This document shows positions 17,071-23,645 of a stretch of 39,149 nucleotides of DNA, piece after piece. Position 1 is the stretch's first letter. Each line of letters begins with the position of its first letter. The position numbers and the translations under genes were made by a program. The stretch is from Larkinella sp. C7 (GTDB lineage Bacteria > Bacteroidota > Bacteroidia > Cytophagales > Spirosomataceae): the NCBI RefSeq assembly GCF_006149005.1, contig NZ_VBSL01000028.1, positions 1 through 39,149 of the forward strand. The letters run 5' to 3'. The notes beneath the pieces are model-generated. The model ran no database searches. It was not told the origin of the DNA and saw nothing but the letters and a program-made list of their open reading frames with translations.

Positions 17071-17274
17071 TTAAGAAAGAGCCAGTTGATCCGTCGCGTT
17101 TGGTTGCAGACCGTGGAATGAAGGCCACCAGTTGCAGCAAACTTCACCATCTTTGTCGGCCTTACCGGCTAACAGGATGCGGTCGCTGGTTTCATTTTTG
17201 GCGATTACGTTCAGATTGGTTGTAGCAGAATTCAATAATTGCTTAGCTGAGTTGATAACAAAGTTCTTTTTCAT
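17071..17274 (-). CDS. Small precursor-like peptide (possible RiPP or signalling peptide)
   Basis: A 67-residue peptide. Residues 1-44 are polar and leader-like (MKKNFVINSAKQLLNSA at the N-terminus, then DRILLAGKADKDGE at 31-44). The last 23 residues are very different: VCCNWWPSFHG at 45-55, with adjacent cysteines and tryptophans, then LQPNATDQLALS. A charged leader followed by a Cys/Trp-rich tail is the usual layout of a ribosomally made, modified peptide precursor. I chose the ATG at 17274 because the longer frame back to 17361 would run into a candidate -7 promoter element (17359-17366). The gene is 12 bases upstream of the LpxL-like gene and divergent from a membrane LytTR regulator. No maturation protease or exporter is visible nearby. 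Coding status is likely but function is inference. Confidence 0.6.
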   Translation of the reverse strand: MKKNFVINSAKQLLNSATTNLNVIAKNETSDRILLAGKADKDGEVCCNWWPSFHGLQPNATDQLALS

Positions 17275-17477
17275 GGCGATAGATGCTGTTAGAGTGATTA
17301 AATTGTCAGTCATCAATCGGTCTGTTTTGCCCGGGATTAGTTGGCCGATTGACTGATACAAAAGTACCGGGTCGGCATAGGCAAAAGAATGGCAACTTTT
17401 GGCTAAAATATTATGCAGCTTTAGTAACTAGTTACTATTTATTGTTAGTAATTTAGCACAGTTCAAGAAGTGAGAAC
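17275..17477. promoter_or_regulatory. Divergent control region with a 16-bp palindrome and candidate promoter
   Basis: This region separates the peptide operon (minus) from the LytTR regulator (plus). TAGTAACTAGTTACTA (17422-17437) is a perfect 16-bp palindrome, followed by a partial third half-site (GTTAGTAA, 17444-17451), and could be an operator. On the minus strand TACTTTTG (17366-17359) matches TAnnTTTG, with a TTTG at 17385-17382, though the 15-base spacing is shorter than the usual 19-21. That would give a leader of about 78 bases before the peptide gene. Confidence 0.45.
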
Positions 17478-18470
17478 ATGATTGGGGTAGCAATGACCGA
17501 AGTACCGCTAAATCTGAAGTATATAAGAAGACCCTTCAAGAGTCTCAGTATTCTGCTATTGGCTGTATTTACGTTCGAAGCCTTCAACTGGCTCTTTGCG
17601 TTTGAAAAGAAATTAGTAAAAGTGGAAGAATACGGCGGTTTACTAGGCTACCTCTGGATTTTCCTGCGGGGCGGAATCCTGCCGGAAATTTCAACCCTGG
17701 TCATCCTGCTGATGCTGTTGAATATTTACCACGAAGCCTGCCGAATTAAAAAAATCGAGCTGACCCCCCGGAACATACTCAATTACGAGGTAAAAATTTT
17801 ACCCGTCATGCTGGTCGCTTTTTTCCTGTTTAACCCGGTGACGCAAACCGTGCGCTATCTGTTGGTGAACTTTCCTAATTATGACCTCGAATTGTACCTG
17901 GGTAATTACATCCAGGGTACGTATAGCCTGAAATATTATTCCTTTTACCTGATTCCGGTTTTGATCATGGGCTACGGTGCCGTCAACGGGTCGCTGCTGG
18001 TCGATATTCTCGAACAACGCCGACAACGGAAACGCAGCAGCGAAACCCCCGACCCCTTTCAGTCGCTCGTTCCCCAGCCCGGTACTTTCCTGACGCATCT
18101 GAAAGGCAAAAACAATTTTGGCGAAACCATCTTGGCCGTTCAGGATTGCTTCTGGTTTGAAACCGAAGACCGGTATTACTACGCCATTCACCCCACCGGC
18201 CGGTTCTCCATTACCAAAACCATGAACGAACTGGAAGCGGAACTGAACCCCGAACTGTTTTTCCGAACCAAACGGAATTGCATTATCAACCTCAGCTTCG
18301 TTGCCAGTTATGCGTATTGGGAGAATGGTAAATACAGCATTCGCATGCAAACCCCCAATAACGACGAAACCGACATGCCGCGCGCCCGGCTGCAGGATTT
18401 TAAAAACCGTCTGGTACGCTTCTCCGCCCAGGAGGTCGAATACCTCCCTCCAAAGAGCGAAATTATCTAG
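17478..18470 (+). CDS. Membrane-anchored LytTR-family transcription regulator
   Basis: A 330-residue protein with four predicted membrane helices: about 21-41, 62-88, 107-131 and 150-178. A LytTR DNA-binding domain follows at about 225-325. LytTR features include VQDCFWFETEDRYYYAI, the KTMNELEAELNPELFFRTKR block and CIINLSFVASYAYWENGKYS. Such proteins lack a separate sensor kinase and are thought to sense a membrane or extracellular cue and bind DNA directly. It is transcribed away from the peptide/acyltransferase operon across a palindrome, so it is a good candidate to control that operon or itself (inference). It converges on the LuxR-type gene at 18532-19230. Confidence 0.85.
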   Translation: MIGVAMTEVPLNLKYIRRPFKSLSILLLAVFTFEAFNWLFAFEKKLVKVEEYGGLLGYLWIFLRGGILPEISTLVILLMLLNIYHEACRIKKIELTPRNILNYEVKILPVMLVAFFLFNPVTQTVRYLLVNFPNYDLELYLGNYIQGTYSLKYYSFYLIPVLIMGYGAVNGSLLVDILEQRRQRKRSSETPDPFQSLVPQPGTFLTHLKGKNNFGETILAVQDCFWFETEDRYYYAIHPTGRFSITKTMNELEAELNPELFFRTKRNCIINLSFVASYAYWENGKYSIRMQTPNNDETDMPRARLQDFKNRLVRFSAQEVEYLPPKSEII

Positions 18471-18531
18471 TAAACTTTACAGAACACAGGAAAGTCCGGA
18501 TTTTATCGTTCTTACTCGCCACGGCACCTTT

Positions 18532-19230
18532 TTAAAGGTACTCTTTTACGGAAATTCCGTAACGAGCCAGATTCCGGCAACTCCCCAGCTCCAGCTTCTG
18601 CGCGATGTTGGTTTTATGATTCGCCAGGGTTCGGTAACTGATGTGTAGCTGATCCGCAATTTCATGACCGGTTGTCCCCTGCGCCACCAACCGAAGGATT
18701 TCAAGCTCCCGGCCCGTCAGGCGGCCCAGTTGCTCTTTCGTCTCATCGGTCATGACGTTCATCCCGTAGTTTTTTAGCAAAAGTAAAAAACCGGGACTGT
18801 AATAATATCCACCCGTACTGATGGTCTGAAAACACTTATAAAGTTCGTCCAATCCGTCATTCGCGTATAAAAAACCGTAGAACCCCTGCTGCATGGCATT
18901 GGCAACCAGTTTTAAATCCGGTTTGCTGGTATACAGAATGAATTTGGTTTTATGGTTGTTCGTCCGGGCCTGCTGAACGATGTCTACACTACGCCGTCCG
19001 GAAATTTCTGACTCCAAAATGACGCATTGCGGTTGCTTGACCCGAATCTGCTGAAGTGTATCTTCCATTTCGATGGCTTTCCCAACCACATTGTACCCCT
19101 GCTGCTTGAGTACCTGGCAAAGTACCTCACAATTAAATAATTCAGCCTGGGCTACTAGGATAGAAAAGTCCTTTCGCTTCAATGAAAACGAAGAAGAAGA
19201 CGATTCCGGTTTTGAATTAGTGTTGTTCAT
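18532..19230 (-). CDS. LuxR/NarL-type regulator with a degenerate receiver domain
   Basis: A 232-residue regulator. A receiver-like domain spans about 21-140 and a LuxR-type HTH about 163-232 (GRLTGRELEILRLVAQGTTG, then EIADQLHISYRTLANHKTNI). The receiver lacks key residues: the phosphoacceptor region reads CVILESEIS with Glu73 instead of Asp, the N-terminal acidic pair is absent (VAQAELF), and the conserved Lys of the KP/KD loop is missing in FYGFLYAND. It therefore probably does not respond to phosphorylation in the usual way, and Glu73 may mimic the active state. A Ser-rich N-terminal tail (about 1-16) precedes the domain. Its target is unknown. Confidence 0.85.
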   Translation of the reverse strand: MNNTNSKPESSSSSFSLKRKDFSILVAQAELFNCEVLCQVLKQQGYNVVGKAIEMEDTLQQIRVKQPQCVILESEISGRRSVDIVQQARTNNHKTKFILYTSKPDLKLVANAMQQGFYGFLYANDGLDELYKCFQTISTGGYYYSPGFLLLLKNYGMNVMTDETKEQLGRLTGRELEILRLVAQGTTGHEIADQLHISYRTLANHKTNIAQKLELGSCRNLARYGISVKEYL

Positions 19231-19322
19231 GGTAAAGCGATAGTAGCCTGCGTTTGAAGCTACAATTTAATTAGCCGAATTGATTCATTGGGGCAATCGA
19301 AATCAATACTTTTTTGTGTGAA

Positions 19323-19532
19323 ATGACCAAAATAGAGAACTGGCCGTTCCACCTCTTCGTAGTCATTGATGCAATTCGTAAACGCGCGGGAATCGACAGA
19401 GAGAATCAAACGCTAGATACGGCAAATTTGGTTATTTCACGCGAAAAAGTAGTTATTCCGTACGAAATGACTTTTTTGATCGAAATTGATGACGTAGTTT
19501 TCACTTGTAATTCACACGAAAACAAGGATTGA
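19323..19532 (+). CDS. Small hypothetical protein (69 aa)
   Basis: A 69-residue ORF starting MTKIENWPFHLFVVIDAIRK and ending SHENKD, with no recognised domain, signal peptide or membrane helix. It starts at an ATG rather than the TTG nine bases earlier. It lies 19 bases before the HTH gene and on the same strand, so the two could be co-transcribed. Support is only ORF length, spacing and plausible alternation of charged and hydrophobic residues. Confidence 0.4.
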   Translation: MTKIENWPFHLFVVIDAIRKRAGIDRENQTLDTANLVISREKVVIPYEMTFLIEIDDVVFTCNSHENKD

Positions 19533-19551
19533 ACTACTAATATCAATAACA

Positions 19552-19977
19552 ATGCGGAACGTTAAGAATTTAACTGGACAACAAGTGGAGCAACTCCGTC
19601 AGACGATTCGTGAGAGCCAAAACAACGTTTTGAAGAAACGTTGCCAGTGTGTACTGTATAGCTACTACGGCCTGACGGTTAGCGAATTGATGGATATGTT
19701 CGCGGTAGATCGTCGCAGCATCTACAATTGGATGAATCGCTGGCAGGAAGATGGTGTTCAGGGCTTAATGGATAAACCCGGCCGCGGTTTAAAACCGAAA
19801 TTGAATCCCGACGATCAGCAGCATGTTGAAAAAGTGATTCAGGCCATGATGACGTTTCCGAAAGAACCCCGTCAGGCTTTGCAACAAATCAATCACCAAC
19901 TGCCGAAGCCTGTTAGTCAGGACACTCTTCGTCGCTTTGTAAAGAAAATATCGAGAATAGACAGCATGGCTGCCTGA
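19552..19977 (+). CDS. Stand-alone helix-turn-helix protein, IS630-transposase-like N-terminus
   Basis: A 141-residue protein resembling the N-terminal DNA-binding half of IS630/Tc1-type transposases. It has a first HTH (GLTVSELMDMFAVDRRSIYN, about 43-62), then NRWQEDGVQGLMDKPGRG, then a winged second helical domain (PVSQDTLRRFVKKI). The DDE catalytic domain is absent, with a clean stop and a hairpin after it, so it is either a truncated transposase or a domesticated DNA-binding protein. No inverted repeats typical of IS630 ends were seen. It follows a small unknown gene by 19 bases. Confidence 0.7.
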   Translation: MRNVKNLTGQQVEQLRQTIRESQNNVLKKRCQCVLYSYYGLTVSELMDMFAVDRRSIYNWMNRWQEDGVQGLMDKPGRGLKPKLNPDDQQHVEKVIQAMMTFPKEPRQALQQINHQLPKPVSQDTLRRFVKKISRIDSMAA

Positions 19978-19995
19978 GTATCATTACTATAAAGC

Positions 19996-20038
19996 GAACA
20001 GTTGGTAACGGCTCCTCCAGGCCTGTTGCCAACTGTTC
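19996..20038. terminator. Stem-loop between convergent HTH and dnaG genes
   Basis: GAACAGTTGGTAAC (19996-20009) pairs with GTTGCCAACTGTTC (20025-20038) with a single G-U pair across 14 positions and a 15-base loop. It sits between two convergent genes. No strong T-tract follows on either strand, so termination strength is uncertain. Confidence 0.55.
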
Positions 20039-20045
20039 ACCTAGG

Positions 20046-22031
20046 TTACGATATAACGGTTCCCAATAGTCGACCGATCTCGATATCTACTTTTTTGTAG
20101 TGCATGTATTCTACCATCAGTCGGTCGCTTTCTGCCGGGTCGGTTGCCTGAACAATCTGTTGTTTGATGTCGCGCATCCGTTGCTCGGCCACCAGCTTCT
20201 TCAATCGTAAAATATTGGAGAAAGCGGCATCGGCTAATTTATCCACTTCTGTCGGAACGTAAATTTCGTGTTTGAGCCAGTTTTCACTGAGCTGATGCCG
20301 AAACGTAACCAGACCAATAACCTGGTGCTGGTATTCCTGGTTCTGATGTTTCAGAAAATAGTCAGCCGTTCGTATTTCGTTGGCCACAAATCCCTCCCGA
20401 ATTTCCCGCAGCATTTCGTTAAAAACCGGCGTCACAAATTCCATATCTCCCAATTCACTCAGCATGTAATGGCAAACCGATATGTCGGGCTCCAGTTCGT
20501 GAGCGCCGTAATTGACCAGTAGCCGAACGCATTCTTCTTCCTGGTAGGAGAGGGAAGAGCGGGTTTTGGGATGCAGCGGATCGACAGTCCGGCGCTCGAC
20601 CGAAGGAGCTTCCACCGAAAAATCGTTCAGAATCTCCGTTAGTTCTTCGGGTATGGCTGCCGGGCCGGCGGCTCTTCCGGGCGCTGTCGCCTTGTCCTGT
20701 TGTTGCTTCAGTTGCTGTTTCTGCTGGCCGAGCACCATCCGGTTGCTTTCCGAAATCAGCGTCTGCTCATCGACCTGGAGCTGGCGGGCGGTTTTCTGAA
20801 AAAACACCTGCCGCTTGATTGGATCCGGTATTTTGGAAATGCTCTGGATCACTTCCGAGATAATCTCTGCCCGCTTAAACGGATTATCCCCCGCGTCTTT
20901 CAGGAGAATGTCAGTCTTGAACGTAATGAAATCGTTGGAGTGCTGGCTGAGGTATTTTTTAAAGGTTTCAGCCCCTACTTTCCGAACATAGCTGTCGGGA
21001 TCGTCGCCGTCGGGAAACGTCGCCACGCTCACGTTCAGCCCCTCTTCCAGCACCATATCCAGCCCACGCAGGGCGGCTTTGATGCCCGCGGCATCGCCGT
21101 CATACAGAATGGTTACGTTTTGGGTAAACCGGCTGATCAGTCGAATCTGCTCGATGGTCAGCGATGTACCCGACGAAGCCACCACATTTTTGATCCCGGC
21201 CTGGTGCAGTGAGAGCACGTCCGTATAACCCTCCGTTAGGTAACAAATGTCTTCCTGCCGGATGGTATTCTTGGCCTGAAAGATGCCGTACAGAACCTGG
21301 CTTTTGTGGTAAACTTCCGTCTCGGGCGAGTTGATGTACTTCGGCTGGTTCTTATCCGTTTTCAGGATGCGCGCGCCAAATGCAATCACCCGGCCAGCAA
21401 CGTTGTGAATTGGAAAAATCACCCGTCCCCGAAACCGGTCATACGTTTTGCCGCCTTCTTTCGATAAGACCAGGCCCGCTTTTTCAAGCAGTTCCGCGCG
21501 ATATCCCCGGCGGGTCGCTTCCTGGAGCAGCGCGTCCCACTGGTCGGAACTATAGCCCAGTTCGAACGATTGAACGGTATTGTCCAGAAATCCCCGCTCT
21601 CGGAAATAGCTCAGACCAATGCTCTGGCCTTCGTCCGACTTCAATAAGTGCGAATGGTAAAAGTCTTTGGCAAAATTCAGGACAATGAACAGGCTCTCCC
21701 GCTCATTTTGCCGAATCAGCTCATCGGGCGTCAGTTGTTCTTCGGCGACTTCGATGCCGTATTTTTTGGCCAGATGCCGCAGGGCTTCCGGATAACCGAT
21801 GTTTTCAATGTCCATCACAAACCGCACCGGATCACCCGCTTTGCCGCAGCCGAAGCATTTGTAGATCTGACGTACGGGCGAAACGTTGAACGACGGCGTC
21901 TTTTCGTTGTGAAACGGGCAGCAAGCAATCCAGTTCTGGCCCCGCTTTTTGAGCGAGACATAGTCACTAACCACGTCGATAATATCCGCGGTCTGACGGA
22001 TTCGGTCGATGGTTTCCTCAGGAATACGCAT
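20046..22031 (-). CDS. dnaG: DNA primase DnaG
   Basis: A 661-residue bacterial primase that makes RNA primers at the replication fork with the DnaB helicase. The N-terminal CHC2 zinc finger is intact (Cys38, His41, Cys59, Cys62; CCPFHNEKTPSFNV then YKCFGCGKAGD). The RNA polymerase domain follows (YFRERGFLDNTVQSFELGYS, then FRGRVIFPIHN). The TOPRIM domain carries Glu in LTEGYTDV (about residue 265) and DGDAAG (about 308). The C-terminal helicase-binding domain is divergent. I chose the ATG at 22031 (MRIPEETIDRIRQ), the canonical N-terminus; the upstream frame extension of 32 residues is basic and family-foreign. A TACCTTTG element ends only three bases before this ATG. Confidence 0.96.
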   Translation of the reverse strand: MRIPEETIDRIRQTADIIDVVSDYVSLKKRGQNWIACCPFHNEKTPSFNVSPVRQIYKCFGCGKAGDPVRFVMDIENIGYPEALRHLAKKYGIEVAEEQLTPDELIRQNERESLFIVLNFAKDFYHSHLLKSDEGQSIGLSYFRERGFLDNTVQSFELGYSSDQWDALLQEATRRGYRAELLEKAGLVLSKEGGKTYDRFRGRVIFPIHNVAGRVIAFGARILKTDKNQPKYINSPETEVYHKSQVLYGIFQAKNTIRQEDICYLTEGYTDVLSLHQAGIKNVVASSGTSLTIEQIRLISRFTQNVTILYDGDAAGIKAALRGLDMVLEEGLNVSVATFPDGDDPDSYVRKVGAETFKKYLSQHSNDFITFKTDILLKDAGDNPFKRAEIISEVIQSISKIPDPIKRQVFFQKTARQLQVDEQTLISESNRMVLGQQKQQLKQQQDKATAPGRAAGPAAIPEELTEILNDFSVEAPSVERRTVDPLHPKTRSSLSYQEEECVRLLVNYGAHELEPDISVCHYMLSELGDMEFVTPVFNEMLREIREGFVANEIRTADYFLKHQNQEYQHQVIGLVTFRHQLSENWLKHEIYVPTEVDKLADAAFSNILRLKKLVAEQRMRDIKQQIVQATDPAESDRLMVEYMHYKKVDIEIGRLLGTVIS

Positions 22032-22139
22032 AATCAAAGGTACGTAACTCCACCCGGTTTTGGCAACGTTTTTGCTAATATGAGTTGTCGGGAAGCTCCC
22101 CGATCTCCTCCCTTTTTTTACCACCAACCGGATACGGCC
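22032..22139. promoter_or_regulatory. Divergent dnaG / haloperoxidase promoter region
   Basis: On the minus strand TACCTTTG (22042-22035) matches TAnnTTTG and has GTTG (consensus TTTG) 21 bases upstream. The predicted transcription start would fall on or next to the dnaG ATG, suggesting a leaderless or near-leaderless dnaG message, unless the match is by chance. No plus-strand element was recognised. Confidence 0.35.
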
Positions 22140-23540
22140 ATGCCTCTGAGATGGATAAATCTAACGCTGTTAAATTTGATTCGACAAGCAAATATTGTTT
22201 TTGTCAATATTTTTCTACTGATGGTGGTGACCGATTGTACGAAAAGTACGAAGGATGAGCCGGTATCTCCACAGTCCAAAACCGCTGATCAATACAGCGG
22301 GGAAGTGGCCTTGCGATGGTCGGCGATAAACCTGTACCTGCTCCGAAATACGGCGGGGTTCACTCCGCCGGTGGCTTCCCGGGCGTTGGGCTATGGTGGA
22401 TTAGCACTCTACGAAGCCGTTGTACCCGGTTTGCCAACCCATCGATCGCTGGCAGGACAACTTACCGGCCTGACCCATTTGCCGCAGGCAGACACCAAAG
22501 CCGTCTATAACTGGGCGATTTCGGCCAACGCTGCGGAAGCTCAGGTCCTGCGGAATCTCTTCGCCAATACCAGTGATGCGAACAAAGCAAAAATCGATTC
22601 GCTGGAAATTTTGACGCTGACAGAATTGAAAACCGAAACCGGCAGCCGTGAGGTCGTGGATCGCTCGGTGGCCTTTGGCAGGCAGATCGCCGACGCGATT
22701 TTTGAATGGTCGAAAACCGACGGTGGACACGAAGGCTACAACCGCAATTTCCCCGCCAATTTCCAGGTGCCGCTCTTCAACGGTTCGTGGCAAACCACGG
22801 AAAACGGGCGGAAGATTCCGATGCAACCCTACTGGGGTAAAAACCGGACGTTTGTGGCGACGAACGCAAGCTTGCCAATGCCGAAACCGCTCCCGATTTC
22901 GGCCGATGTCAAATCACAGTATTTTGCGCAGTACCTGGAAGTGTATACCAAAAACAAATCCCTGACACAGATGGAGAAAGAAATTTCGATCTGGTGGGCC
23001 GACGATCCGAGCGAAACCTTTACGCCCCCCGGCCATTCGTATAACCTGGCTCGCATTGCCATTCTAACTGCCAATGCCGATCTGGGGAAAGCCGCCGAAA
23101 CACTCGCCCGCACCGGTATGGCCGTGGCCGATGCCTTTACGGTTTGCTGGAAGTGCAAATATGTGTTCAACAATGAACGTCCCTACACGTTTGTGCGTCG
23201 GGCCATCGATCCGGCCTGGATTCCGTTCTGGCCTGCTCCGCCTTTTCCGGGCTACACCTCCGGGCATGCCACGCAATCGGCGGCTGCGGCCACGGTTTTG
23301 GGTGGTCTGTACGGTGAATCGTTTTCGTTTACGGATGACTCACACATCAGCCGGGTTCGGGACTTGAAACGCAACACGGATTTTAAAGCGCGGAGTTTTA
23401 CTTCGTTTTGGCAAGCCGCCGAAGAGTCGGCCTACTCGCGTTATCTGGGCGGTATTCACACCCGGCAGGACAACGAAACCGGTTTGATGACCGGAAAGGA
23501 AATCGGGAAGAATATCAACAGCCTAAGCTGGAAAAAATGA
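22140..23540 (+). CDS. Vanadium-dependent haloperoxidase / PAP2-like exported protein
   Basis: A 466-residue protein of the vanadium haloperoxidase and PAP2 phosphatase superfamily. The phosphate/vanadate-binding motifs are PGYTSGHATQSAA (about 372-384, the PSGHA-like block) and SRYLGGIHTRQDN (about 433-445, the SRxxxGxHxxxD block). KCKYVFNNERPYTFVRRAID before them supplies the first basic motif. The N-terminus has a hydrophobic stretch ending in VVTDC, a possible non-standard lipobox, so it may be an exported lipoprotein. I chose the ATG at 22140; the same frame extends about 490 bases further upstream, but there it runs antisense through dnaG. It could be a haloperoxidase or an acid phosphatase. 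It is monocistronic, ending at a long hairpin. Confidence 0.85.
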   Translation: MPLRWINLTLLNLIRQANIVFVNIFLLMVVTDCTKSTKDEPVSPQSKTADQYSGEVALRWSAINLYLLRNTAGFTPPVASRALGYGGLALYEAVVPGLPTHRSLAGQLTGLTHLPQADTKAVYNWAISANAAEAQVLRNLFANTSDANKAKIDSLEILTLTELKTETGSREVVDRSVAFGRQIADAIFEWSKTDGGHEGYNRNFPANFQVPLFNGSWQTTENGRKIPMQPYWGKNRTFVATNASLPMPKPLPISADVKSQYFAQYLEVYTKNKSLTQMEKEISIWWADDPSETFTPPGHSYNLARIAILTANADLGKAAETLARTGMAVADAFTVCWKCKYVFNNERPYTFVRRAIDPAWIPFWPAPPFPGYTSGHATQSAAAATVLGGLYGESFSFTDDSHISRVRDLKRNTDFKARSFTSFWQAAEESAYSRYLGGIHTRQDNETGLMTGKEIGKNINSLSWKK

Positions 23541-23548
23541 TCCATTTA

Positions 23549-23613
23549 AATGGCAAACGCCGAATGTAAAAGTAGCTTGGCAGCAGTCACTTTTACATTC
23601 GGCGTTTGCCATT
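23549..23613. terminator. Very long bidirectional terminator hairpin
   Basis: A perfect 25-bp inverted repeat: left arm 23549-23573 (begins AATGGCAAACGCC), right arm 23589-23613 (ends GGCGTTTGCCATT), loop of 15 bases. It begins 8 bases after the haloperoxidase stop and lies 32 bases after the stop of the convergent purF-like gene. A T-rich stretch follows on the plus strand. The stem is much longer than a usual intrinsic terminator. Confidence 0.8.
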
Positions 23614-23645
23614 ACATTTTTACTTTATGGTGCTTTCAGGGCTTT

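Noticed and set aside
17275-17361. Longer start for the small peptide gene
   Set aside because: It would place the start codon in a candidate -7 promoter element, and the added residues do not look like a leader.
22032-22127. N-terminal extension of DnaG by 32 residues
   Set aside because: The extension is basic, not family-like, and lies in the divergent promoter region; the canonical primase N-terminus begins at 22031.
21648-22139. Upstream extension of the haloperoxidase reading frame
   Set aside because: It runs antisense through dnaG for most of its length; the hydrophobic export signal begins at 22140.
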